NCBI GenBank assembly: GCA_046545955.1
Contig: JBKGYS010000028.1
Span: 1-22,078 of the forward strand
DNA from: SLAN01 sp046545955
GTDB taxonomy: Bacteria > Spirochaetota > Spirochaetia > DSM-27196 > SKKC01
Reading direction: 5' to 3'
Length of the DNA: 22,078 nt
Part shown: one piece after another, positions 7,515 to 14,949 of the stretch
How the letters are laid out: each line of letters begins with the position of its first letter
How positions within the stretch are numbered: position 1 is the first letter of the stretch
The notes under the pieces: generated by a model
The model's input: the letters and a program-made list of their open reading frames with translations, nothing else
Databases searched by the model: none
What the model was told of the DNA's origin: nothing
Made by a program: the position numbers and the translations under genes

Positions 7515-7520
7515 TAGCCC
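7500..7520 (+). promoter_or_regulatory. Hairpin over the dgcA stop, before the dat ribosome site
   Basis: Perfect inverted repeat GGGCTAT (7500-7506) / ATAGCCC (7514-7520) with a 7-base loop. It contains the dgcA stop codon TAA (7512-7514) and ends 3 bases before the dat Shine-Dalgarno GGAGGA (7524-7529). No T-run, so not an intrinsic terminator. It may tune translation of dat or protect the mRNA between the two genes. Confidence 0.5.
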
Positions 7521-7533
7521 TGTGGAGGAATAT

Positions 7534-8391
7534 ATGAGCCGAATTGTTTACGTGAACGGGACCTTTTTGCCCGAAGACAACGCGATGGTTTCAGTATTCG
7601 ATCGGGGATTTCTCTTCTCGGATGCGGTGTACGAGGTCGTCGCGGTCGTCCGTGGGAAGCTTCTTGATTTCGAAGGCCATCTGAAGCGGCTTCGGAGATC
7701 TCTTTCAGAAATTGATATGGAGAATCCGTTTGCTTCCGAGGGAGAGTTGCTTTCGGTCTTTCGTGAAATCGTGGATCGCAATCAGCTGGGCGAGGGTGCG
7801 GTTTACCTGCAGATAACACGAGGAGTGGCTGATCGAAGTTTTCTTTTTCCCGAGGCCGCGAAGCCGACTGTCGTTGTGTTCACTCAGGAAATGAACCTCG
7901 TGAATAACCCGGCGGCCGAACGCGGGCTGAAGGTCGTGTGCGTTGACGACAAACGGTGGGGACGGCGCGACATAAAGACCGTGCAGCTTCTCTACCAGTC
8001 TATGGTAAAGACCCAGGCGCAACGCCGCGGCGTGGACGATGCGTGGCTCGTCGAGAATGGTTTCGTAACCGAAGCGACATCGAGCAATGCCGGCATCGTG
8101 AAAGACCATACGATTATTACCCGCCAGCTCGGAGAGGAAATTCTACCCGGTGTTACCCGCGCGGCTGTACTTAAGTATGCCCGCGAGAAGGGGCTCAGCG
8201 TGGAGGAACGGCCGTTTGGCGTTTCCGAGGCTAAAGCTGCCGACGAGGCGTTTGTGACCTCTTCCGGGTCGTTCGTGCTCCCGGTGGTCCGTATCGACGA
8301 CCACCCGGTTGCCGATGGAATACCGGGGCCGGTTTCCCGCGATCTTCGCAGCATCTACCTCAACGAAAGTCTTCAGAATCTTGCCTGGTAG
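7534..8391 (+). CDS. dat: D-amino-acid transaminase (class IV aminotransferase)
   Basis: 285 residues, close to Bacillus D-amino-acid transaminase (about 280). Fold-type IV PLP enzyme: FDRGFLFSDAVYEVV (20-36), catalytic K148 in RWGRRDIKTV, E180 in FVTEATSSNAGIV that holds the PLP nitrogen, LPGVTRAAVLKYA for the cofactor phosphate, and EAFVTSSGSFVLPV. It interconverts D-alanine plus 2-oxoglutarate with pyruvate plus D-glutamate. Branched-chain aminotransferase or aminodeoxychorismate lyase are the related alternatives, but the motif set and the dgcNA neighbours favour a D-amino-acid enzyme. ATG 7534 is chosen because a strong GGAGGA lies 4-5 bases upstream; an in-frame GTG at 7522 would swallow that site. 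Third gene of the operon, 19 bases after dgcA. Confidence 0.87.
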   Translation: MSRIVYVNGTFLPEDNAMVSVFDRGFLFSDAVYEVVAVVRGKLLDFEGHLKRLRRSLSEIDMENPFASEGELLSVFREIVDRNQLGEGAVYLQITRGVADRSFLFPEAAKPTVVVFTQEMNLVNNPAAERGLKVVCVDDKRWGRRDIKTVQLLYQSMVKTQAQRRGVDDAWLVENGFVTEATSSNAGIVKDHTIITRQLGEEILPGVTRAAVLKYAREKGLSVEERPFGVSEAKAADEAFVTSSGSFVLPVVRIDDHPVADGIPGPVSRDLRSIYLNESLQNLAW

Positions 8392-8587
8392 CGGTTCTTG
8401 AAGCGGCTTGGTGATACTCGCGGCAGCCGTCCGAGCGACCGCTGGTGCATCCGTCCCGGCTACTGTTCCGCAGCTTGGAAACGAGGTATCGGACGGAACC
8501 GGCGAGTTCTTCGCGAGCGGCAGCATCGTTTGTGCTTGTCGTTTCGATTGCTCTGTGGCGACATTACCTCTCACGGTCGAGTGTGCC

Positions 8588-9889
8588 ATGGAGAAACCTA
8601 CCGGGCTGTTGCGGCTCGAAAAGCGAATACGGAACTCGCAGCGGTTTGATTTCACCGGGCACGCGTACGTGACCTTTCACGCGATAGCCATCCTCATCGG
8701 GTTGGTTGCGAGCGCATGGAGCTTATCCTTAGGTGCGGTCTACCACTTCGCGATCGCCTTCTTCTTTTCTATCGGGCTTGTCATATCCCTCCTCCTGTTT
8801 TACTACATCGGCGATAACGCGAGCAGAGTGTTCGCTCTCTCGATCGTTCCCACCGGGGTTATGATCCTACAAGTGGTCGGCGTGCTCTTCGTGGGAACCG
8901 AGTTCGAGTTTCGAATATTTCCGGCAGCGTTCGCGCTTGTCTCCATAACGCTTGCGGGATTTGCCGGGCGTAGCTCGAAGCTGTTCGCATGGAGCGCAGG
9001 TGTGGCGGGAATGACTATTGGAACGCTCGAGTGGTATTTTGTGCGTCAGGGACAGAGTACCGTCGTCGAAGCGCTTCTAATGCTCGCGCTATTCGGTTTT
9101 TCGGTTATCGCGGCATACGAATTCATGCTTACTCGCCGGCAACTTGTTCGCTCGCGCGAGCTGGCCGAAGAGGCCTCGCGTTTAAAGTCCAGATTCATTT
9201 CGAATATGAGCCATGAAATCCGCACCCCCCTCGCCGGCATTCTGGGCCTGACGAGTCTGTTGCCGATGACCGAGAGCGACTACGAGCGCGAGCGCATTAT
9301 CGCCCGCCTGCGGGAAACAACGGATGCGTTGAGGCAACAGGTTGACGAGATGCTCGATTTCCAGAAACTGCAGACATCCGAGGATGGTGCGGTAGTTCTA
9401 TCGAGCGTTGTAATCCCTGATTTTATCGAGCAGTGTATCGGACCGTATCGGCAGCCTGCGGAACAGCGCGGGGTGGCTTTTTATTTTCGTCCCACGGATG
9501 AGCCGAAGGCCGAAGTATTGCTCGATAGGCGCCGTGTTCGGACGGCGCTCGAGGATATCATGGCGAACGCTGTAAAGTTCACGCTGTCGGGCTGGATTGT
9601 CGTGACGGTCTCGAGCTTGCTGCGAGACAGCGGGGGCGGCCATGCATCGTGGTTTCATGTATCCGTTTCCGATACCGGGGTCGGAATGAGCGAAGGAGTA
9701 CAGAGACAGGTACTGCAGCCGTTCGTGCAGGGCGATGACGGCTACAGTAAGCGCTTTCCGGGGAAAGGACTCGGACTCGCGCGAGCAAGCCTTGCCTTGC
9801 GTCAGGCGGGCGGAACGTTGAATATTGTCAGTACGCCCGGTTCGGGTACAACCGTCGCGATTGAAATCCCCGTCTCGACCGAGGCGTGA
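8588..9889 (+). CDS. Membrane-bound sensor histidine kinase
   Basis: 433 residues. Residues about 25-180 hold roughly six hydrophobic helices with almost no extracytoplasmic loop, so it may sense something within the membrane. A short coiled linker leads to the HisKA domain (FISNMSHEIRTPLAGILG, phospho-acceptor H209). The HATPase domain shows the N box (DIMANAVKF), G1 (VSDTGVGMSEG), F box (LQPFVQGD) and G2 (GKGLGLARA). No receiver or HPt domain follows and no response regulator lies in the window, so it is an orphan kinase. ATG 8588 is chosen; an upstream extension to a TTG at 8408 adds 60 residues that do not look like protein. The 196 bases after dat hold no clear gene. Whether it is co-transcribed with dat is unclear. 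Confidence 0.88.
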   Translation: MEKPTGLLRLEKRIRNSQRFDFTGHAYVTFHAIAILIGLVASAWSLSLGAVYHFAIAFFFSIGLVISLLLFYYIGDNASRVFALSIVPTGVMILQVVGVLFVGTEFEFRIFPAAFALVSITLAGFAGRSSKLFAWSAGVAGMTIGTLEWYFVRQGQSTVVEALLMLALFGFSVIAAYEFMLTRRQLVRSRELAEEASRLKSRFISNMSHEIRTPLAGILGLTSLLPMTESDYERERIIARLRETTDALRQQVDEMLDFQKLQTSEDGAVVLSSVVIPDFIEQCIGPYRQPAEQRGVAFYFRPTDEPKAEVLLDRRRVRTALEDIMANAVKFTLSGWIVVTVSSLLRDSGGGHASWFHVSVSDTGVGMSEGVQRQVLQPFVQGDDGYSKRFPGKGLGLARASLALRQAGGTLNIVSTPGSGTTVAIEIPVSTEA

Positions 9890-9930
9890 TCCGCGAAGAA
9901 AAACTTTAATTGAAGGCATCGAAATAACCT

Positions 9931-11262
9931 ATGAACACATTTATCGAGTATCTCGACAACTCCACTTGCTCTGCGCTCGCTGCAGACGAGAGTGCACGCC
10001 GGCTGGAAGACTCCGGATTTCGCGAAATACGCGAACAGGAGTCATGGCCGGCGCAACCAGGCTCATGCTACTTCATACGGCGCCCGAATGGTGGACTCAT
10101 TGCCGTGCGTCAGGGGTCGCTGTCACCGGCTCAGGCCGGATTTCGAGTCGTTGCGGCGCACACCGACAGCCCCGCGTTGAAATTAAAGCCCGAAGGGCTG
10201 CACAGAAAGCAGGGAGGAACCTACGTGCCGGTGGAGGTGTACGGGGGCCCGATTCTTTCGACGTGGCTTGACCGCGAGCTCGTTCTCACCGGCCGTGCGG
10301 TTCTTCGAAAGGGTGATTCAGGCCTCGCCTCGCGGCATTTTCGTACCGAAAGACCGTGCGCGGTGATTCCTAATCTCGCGATTCACCTGAACCGGGAAGT
10401 CAATAAAGGATTCGAGTACAACGCACAGGATCACCTGCAGCTTCGAATCGCGATTTCCGGCAACGATTCGCACCGGAAGGTGAACACCGACGCCGGCAAT
10501 GTACCCAACGACGCCTCCGAGAAGGCGGCTTTCTGGGCGCTTATTGCTTCTCAGCTGGACTGTGAGGTCGATGAGATCGTGGCGGCGGATATATTCGCCG
10601 CGGACTTCTCGGGCGCGACACTTCTCGCGGATGGGGAAACAGTGGTTTCGGGTCGAATCGATAATCTTGCCGGTTGCTATTCGAGTCTTCAGTCGTTTCT
10701 CGACGCCCGGCAGAGCGACGCAACGCACATCCTTGCGCTCTTCGATAACGAGGAAATCGGCAGCCGGACGGCTTCGGGAGCCGACTCGGAGTTTCTCGAG
10801 AGCGTGCTTACTCGCCTCGAATCGGGGGCGGGCGAAGTACAGGCTCAGGCGAGAGGCAAGAGTCTCCTCGTGTCCAACGACGGCGCGCATGCGCTTCACG
10901 ACGGCTACGCGGCCAAGTATGATCCTGATTACGCGCCGGTGCTCGGCGGTGGTCCGGTACTCAAAACGAATGCGGGCTACCGGTACGCGAGCACGACCGA
11001 CGGGGCTGCTGTGGTGATCGAAACAGCGAAACGAAAAGAAATCCAGTTGCAGTTTCTTGCAGGTCGTAGCGATATGCGGACCGGATCTACGATAGGACCG
11101 TTCAGCTGGTCGAGGACAGGGTTCTGTACCATCGATATGGGCATTCCCATGCTCGCAATGCACAGTATCCGTGAAACCGCAAACACGACGGATCTCAGCG
11201 ACTTGAGTTCGCTTATTACCGCGCTGCTCGAGCTCGAAGCGGAAGCCTTGCCGACGCCATGA
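9931..11262 (+). CDS. apeB: M18 family aminopeptidase
   Basis: 443 residues, the normal length for M18 (aspartyl aminopeptidase) enzymes, which form large cytosolic tetrahedral dodecamers and release N-terminal acidic or neutral residues. Zinc-site motifs: VVAAHTDSPALKLKP (H77), GRIDNLAG (Asp), LFDNEEIGSRTASGA (Glu pair), VSNDGAHALHDG (Asp/His), and near the end DMGIPMLAMHSIRE (His). Start ATG 9931 lies 41 bases after the kinase gene, with a weak GAAGG upstream. Its stop overlaps the next gene's start as ATGA (11259-11262), so the methyltransferase-like protein is translationally coupled to it. Confidence 0.92.
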   Translation: MNTFIEYLDNSTCSALAADESARRLEDSGFREIREQESWPAQPGSCYFIRRPNGGLIAVRQGSLSPAQAGFRVVAAHTDSPALKLKPEGLHRKQGGTYVPVEVYGGPILSTWLDRELVLTGRAVLRKGDSGLASRHFRTERPCAVIPNLAIHLNREVNKGFEYNAQDHLQLRIAISGNDSHRKVNTDAGNVPNDASEKAAFWALIASQLDCEVDEIVAADIFAADFSGATLLADGETVVSGRIDNLAGCYSSLQSFLDARQSDATHILALFDNEEIGSRTASGADSEFLESVLTRLESGAGEVQAQARGKSLLVSNDGAHALHDGYAAKYDPDYAPVLGGGPVLKTNAGYRYASTTDGAAVVIETAKRKEIQLQFLAGRSDMRTGSTIGPFSWSRTGFCTIDMGIPMLAMHSIRETANTTDLSDLSSLITALLELEAEALPTP

Positions 11263-12557
11263 GCGACGTGACGGCGGAGGCTATAGGTCGATATCGTAAC
11301 ATCGCCGTTTCCGGTGACCGCCGCCTCGAACGATGGTTCTACAAGGAGGTCACATACTCCTGGCTCGATGCAACGTGCCGTTTTGGACTCAGCCATAGTG
11401 TATTCAGCAGTGACCGTGTAGACGACGGTTCGAAAATGCTTCTGGACTCGATAGCCACGCGGGTCGACGATAAAGAACGGTGGAGCGGTTGCAGAGTCTA
11501 TGACGTTGGTTGTGGCATGGGCGTGCTTGGGATTGTGGCTGCGGCAGCGCTTCGCGCGGGCACGCTCATTCTCGAAGACAGGGATAGCCTGTCGGTCGCG
11601 CTTGCTTGCTTGAACGCATGGAAAAACGAGCTTCCCGCCGAGGTTCTACCCAACCCGGCTCCGACCGGCATTCGAACCTTCGAGCCGGCGCAGCTTGTTC
11701 TGTGTAATCTTCCGGCCAAGGCGGGAGCGTCGGTTCATAGGCTAATGATCGACCATGCTGTGCATCACCTCTCTTCCGGCGGCCTGTCGGGCTTTGTCGT
11801 GGTACGGACGCTCGCGAACGCGGTCGAAGAACACATTGCGGCTTCTCCGGTGACCTACGAAAGAATCGATGCCTCCGCACACGTGGTGTTCATATTCAGC
11901 CGTGTGAGAGGGGTTGCCGGTCAGCCACGCGACCGCGCCCCCAATGTCGGCGCAGGGGATAGCAGTGATTCGCTGGAAGCCCTTCCTTCGGTCTATAAAG
12001 GAGTCAGCTCGCGCTTTCGCGTGGGGAATACCGGCTACGCGCTCACCACGGTCGAAGGCTTACCTGAGTACGACGGGCCGTCCTACCTGACGAGAATGCT
12101 CATGAAGCTTACACTCGAGTACGTCTCAGGCCAGGCGGTTCTTGTTGTCGACAACGGCCCGGGGCACCTTGTCGCCGCGGTTTCCAAGCGGAGTTCGAGT
12201 GTGTGTTGCGCAAGCCGAAACGCGCTTGCCGGGTATGCCCACGCGCAATTGTTGCCCGCGGCAACCGGTCGGAGTAGAACAACCCCGAGTAGTGTAGTCG
12301 CCGAGCGACCTGCGGCTCTCGCTTCGCGGGTTCCCGAGCGGGGAATCGTAATCCTGCCGATTTCCCCTGAGCCGTATACTCCTGTGTTCGACGAGTTGAT
12401 CGAGCTCTTCGAGTCGGTGCGAGATCGCGAGAGCCAATGCATCGTCGCCGGAAACTCCTCGACTATTTCACGACTGGAGAAGCTGAGGCTGCCGCTCTCG
12501 ATCCGGCGAAGATCGAAGAGCAGAGGAGTGCGTGGCCTGATATTCGTGCCCGCTTAG
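11259..12557 (+). CDS. Two-domain methyltransferase-like protein
   Basis: 432 residues. The first half (about 45-215) is a class I SAM-dependent methyltransferase: motif I VYDVGCGMGVLGIVAA (D82), an acidic motif II (LEDRD, about 105-109) and motif IV LCNLPAKAG (N150), a variant of the NPPF motif found in RNA and small-molecule N-methyltransferases such as RsmC/RlmG. A polar linker (about 218-245) leads to a second half (about 250-432) whose VLVVDNGPGHLVAAVSK looks like a decayed SAM loop. RsmC-type proteins also pair two such domains, but there the catalytic one is C-terminal. Substrate unknown; rRNA guanine is a guess. It starts within the M18 gene's stop codon (4-base overlap) and ends 10 bases from the convergent rluA-family gene. 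Confidence 0.7.
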   Translation: MSDVTAEAIGRYRNIAVSGDRRLERWFYKEVTYSWLDATCRFGLSHSVFSSDRVDDGSKMLLDSIATRVDDKERWSGCRVYDVGCGMGVLGIVAAAALRAGTLILEDRDSLSVALACLNAWKNELPAEVLPNPAPTGIRTFEPAQLVLCNLPAKAGASVHRLMIDHAVHHLSSGGLSGFVVVRTLANAVEEHIAASPVTYERIDASAHVVFIFSRVRGVAGQPRDRAPNVGAGDSSDSLEALPSVYKGVSSRFRVGNTGYALTTVEGLPEYDGPSYLTRMLMKLTLEYVSGQAVLVVDNGPGHLVAAVSKRSSSVCCASRNALAGYAHAQLLPAATGRSRTTPSSVVAERPAALASRVPERGIVILPISPEPYTPVFDELIELFESVRDRESQCIVAGNSSTISRLEKLRLPLSIRRRSKSRGVRGLIFVPA

Positions 12558-12567
12558 GTTCACGCTG

Positions 12568-13251
12568 CTATTGGTCCGAGAATCGACGGTACGCTTCGAT
12601 GGCCGCAGTCCATACCGGATCGTCGGGCGGTTCGGCGACTATTTGAACCGGTGTGCCTCCGGCCGGATGGGGAAACGCTAACGAAAATGCGTGTAAATGT
12701 ATGAGCCTGTTTCGGTTTCCGCGGCGAGCACCGTATTTCTGATCGCCCTTGATCGGGCATCCAGTGGCTGCCAGCTGCGCGCGAAGCTGATGCGTTCTGC
12801 CGGTTTCCGGTTCCAGCTCGAGAAACCAGTACCGCTCGCTTCGCCCGAAGATTCGATACCCGGTTCTGCAAAAGCGACTGCCCTCACGAAAGCTATCCGA
12901 GCAAATAGCCTTATTCATGCGTCTGTCGTGAAGTATGTAGTGTTCGAGCGAGCCTTCGGTCGTGCCCGGCGAAGCCGATACGGCCGCCCAGTAGCGTTTT
13001 CGCACCGTGCCGTTTGAAAAAAATGTACCCATCGAAGCTGCAGCCTCGCGGGTACGGGCGTACACCACAACGCCTGTCACCGGGATATCGAGCCGATGGA
13101 CTCCGTATAACGACAGCTTGTCGCCCATCTCGTGCTCTTCGCGTATGCGCTGCGCCAGCGAGCCTGACTCGTGGACCTGAGTCGATATTGGTGCCTGCTT
13201 GTTCGCTGCTATAATGTGTGCGTCCTCGAATAGGAGTTCATGTGAACGCAT
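12568..13251 (-). CDS. RluA-family RNA pseudouridine synthase
   Basis: 227 residues, a compact RluA-family enzyme without an S4 domain. It converts uridine to pseudouridine in rRNA or tRNA. The catalytic motif is YGVHRLDIPVTGVVVYART with D55, and ELEPETGRTHQLRAQLA and RNRLIHLHAFSLAFPHP are the other family blocks. The size fits RluA, TruC or RluE-like proteins; the target cannot be told from sequence alone. Start ATG 13251 has AGGAG about 8 bases upstream. It diverges from the unknown gene at 13314 and converges on the methyltransferase-like gene with a 10-base gap. Confidence 0.88.
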   Translation of the reverse strand: MRSHELLFEDAHIIAANKQAPISTQVHESGSLAQRIREEHEMGDKLSLYGVHRLDIPVTGVVVYARTREAAASMGTFFSNGTVRKRYWAAVSASPGTTEGSLEHYILHDRRMNKAICSDSFREGSRFCRTGYRIFGRSERYWFLELEPETGRTHQLRAQLAATGCPIKGDQKYGARRGNRNRLIHLHAFSLAFPHPAGGTPVQIVAEPPDDPVWTAAIEAYRRFSDQ

Positions 13252-13313
13252 GATGTTTTCTCCTGTACGCGACCCCTTCCACGGTGGTATGTTTCCCCAC
13301 TGAGGTCCGCGGG

Positions 13314-13856
13314 ATGAGTGACGACCAGAAATTCCCAGACGAACTGACTGCTTTTCTCTTCGAATACGCCGAGGAAGTTACACTGGCATTTCCCGGCGGG
13401 GATGCCGTCCCGTTGAACTTGAGTCTTGCATATTTCGAGTCGATTGTTTACCTGCAGTACCGCGTGAGTGTGTTGCTACCGTACTTTCAGATTTCCCGCG
13501 ACATAGTCTCGGAGGTTAACGAAGCGGTTCGCGTACGACTTCACCAGGAATTCGTGAACGCGCGTACTACGGTTCTCGAGCAGGAGATCGATCGCAGTAC
13601 CTCTGAGTACCGGCGCATTAACCACGCAGCATTCAGCGAAGCGTGGTACCACGAGCTCTTCGATGTGTTCGCCGCGCGTGTGACGCGGGCATTGCACGAA
13701 AAACGCCGGTATATTTGGAATATTGGTCGCGTTCACGACGGCGAGCTGCCGTTCTCCCACGACGAAAGCATCGAGTACGTGCATCGCGCCGAAATTCACC
13801 ACGTAGTTCCGTTTCAGAGGCTTGTTATCAACTTCTTCAATTATCAAATGGAATAG
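13314..13856 (+). CDS. Uncharacterised protein
   Basis: 180 residues, soluble, no signal peptide or membrane segment. I do not recognise a family. The start MSDDQKFPDELTAFLFEYAEE is followed by a mixed helical sequence rich in charged and aromatic residues, with HHVVPFQRL near the end. ATG 13314 is chosen because GAGG (13302-13305) lies 8 bases upstream; an in-frame GTG at 13284 would add ten residues before it. It is the first gene of a tight set: the asparaginase-domain gene starts 3 bases after its stop and the HD-domain gene overlaps that one. Real coding is supported by the ribosome site, the length and the operon spacing. Confidence 0.7.
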   Translation: MSDDQKFPDELTAFLFEYAEEVTLAFPGGDAVPLNLSLAYFESIVYLQYRVSVLLPYFQISRDIVSEVNEAVRVRLHQEFVNARTTVLEQEIDRSTSEYRRINHAAFSEAWYHELFDVFAARVTRALHEKRRYIWNIGRVHDGELPFSHDESIEYVHRAEIHHVVPFQRLVINFFNYQME

Positions 13857-13859
13857 CCC

Positions 13860-14381
13860 GTGTCTCAGGTACCTGTTCGGCTTATTATAACCGGTGGCAC
13901 GTTCGACAAGGCATACGACTCGATCCGAGGAGAGCTGACACTGTCGCGGACGCATCTTCCCGACATACTGACAACCGTCGGCTGTACAGTTCCGGTCCGT
14001 CCGACCGTGCATTCGCTGAAAGATTCGCTGGAAATGGTGTCGGCGGACCGACAAGCCATCGCGGAGGTGTGCCGGAATTCGGCGGAGGACCGCATTGTCA
14101 TCACCCACGGCACCGACACGATGACTGAAACAGCCGATGTTATCTCACGGTACGAAATCGACAAGACAATATGTCTGACCGGTGCTATGGTGCCATTTGC
14201 CGTGTCCGGAAGCGATGCGCTGTTCAACCTCGGAGGGGCTTTCGCTGCCGTTCAGACGCTGCCTCGCGGCGTATACATAGTCATGAACGGGGTAGTGTTT
14301 TCCGCCGGCACGGTTCGAAAGAACAGGAATTCGGGAGTTTTCGAGGAGGTACACGAGAACCATGAGCAATCACACACCTGA
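13860..14381 (+). CDS. Asparaginase-domain protein (N-terminal domain only)
   Basis: 173 residues, matching only the N-terminal domain of L-asparaginases (full enzymes are about 330). The catalytic blocks are present: IITGGTFDK (T11-T14, first nucleophile loop) and VITHGTDTMTETA (Thr-Asp of the second). CLTGAMVPFAVSGSDALFNLGGAF follows, as in asparaginases. The C-terminal domain that completes the dimer interface is absent, and the reading frame simply ends, with no frameshift visible. Short stand-alone forms occur in other bacteria, so this is likely a natural family; its substrate is not known. Start GTG 13860 is 3 bases after the preceding stop. The 3' end overlaps the HD gene by 20 bases. 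Confidence 0.78.
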   Translation: MSQVPVRLIITGGTFDKAYDSIRGELTLSRTHLPDILTTVGCTVPVRPTVHSLKDSLEMVSADRQAIAEVCRNSAEDRIVITHGTDTMTETADVISRYEIDKTICLTGAMVPFAVSGSDALFNLGGAFAAVQTLPRGVYIVMNGVVFSAGTVRKNRNSGVFEEVHENHEQSHT

Positions 14382-14940
14382 TAGAAATGAGGCACTCAAC
14401 CTTGTGCAGGAGCACATCAAAAATGAAAACCTGCGCAAGCACTGTCTCGCCGTCGAGGCGGTTATGCGACACTTCGCGCGCGAGTACGGTGAAGATGAAG
14501 AAAAGTGGGGAGTCATTGGGCTGGTCCATGACCTGGATTGGGAAGAGCACCCCGATGAACACTGTACCCATACGAGGCGTATACTCGAAGAACGTGACTG
14601 GCCGGAAGATTATATCCACGCGGTAATGTCGCACGCTTGGGGAATGTTTACCGAGGAAAAACCCGAGCACACGATGGAGAAGGTGCTCTATACGATCGAT
14701 GAGCTCACCGGTCTTGTGACGGCTACCGCGCTCGTTCGCCCTTCGAAAAGTCTTTTAGACATGAAACCTAAATCGGTAAAGAAAAAGTGGAAGGAGTCGG
14801 GCTTCGCCGCCGGCGCGAACAGGCAGCTCATCGAAAGCGGTGCTGCCATGCTCGGCATGGAGCTCTCCGATGTCATCGCCCACACAATCGAAGGCATGAA
14901 AGTTGTCGCCGGGGACCTTGGTCTCGATGGGCAGGCCTGA
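14362..14940 (+). CDS. HD-domain protein
   Basis: 192 residues. HD phosphohydrolase signature: LRKHCLAVEAVM (H27), GLVHDLDWEEHPDEH (H56-D57) and a third His in VMSHAWGMF. The C-terminal helical part ends in GMKVVAGDLGLDG. Many proteins of this type are small nucleotide or phosphate hydrolases acting with a divalent metal; the substrate is not known. It overlaps the asparaginase-domain gene by 20 bases. AGGAGG (14344-14349) lies 12 bases before ATG 14362, somewhat far but strong, inside the upstream gene. Likely translated together with the two genes before it. Confidence 0.83.
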   Translation: MSNHTPDRNEALNLVQEHIKNENLRKHCLAVEAVMRHFAREYGEDEEKWGVIGLVHDLDWEEHPDEHCTHTRRILEERDWPEDYIHAVMSHAWGMFTEEKPEHTMEKVLYTIDELTGLVTATALVRPSKSLLDMKPKSVKKKWKESGFAAGANRQLIESGAAMLGMELSDVIAHTIEGMKVVAGDLGLDGQA

Positions 14941-14949
14941 ACGGCGAGC

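Noticed and set aside
8408..8587. 60-residue N-terminal extension of the histidine kinase from a TTG
   Set aside because: Rare start codon, no ribosome site, and the sequence does not look like a sensor domain. ATG 8588 precedes the first membrane helix properly.
13860..14381. Asparaginase gene broken by a frameshift
   Set aside because: No asparaginase C-terminal sequence is found in any frame downstream; the HD gene begins there at once. A natural short form fits better.
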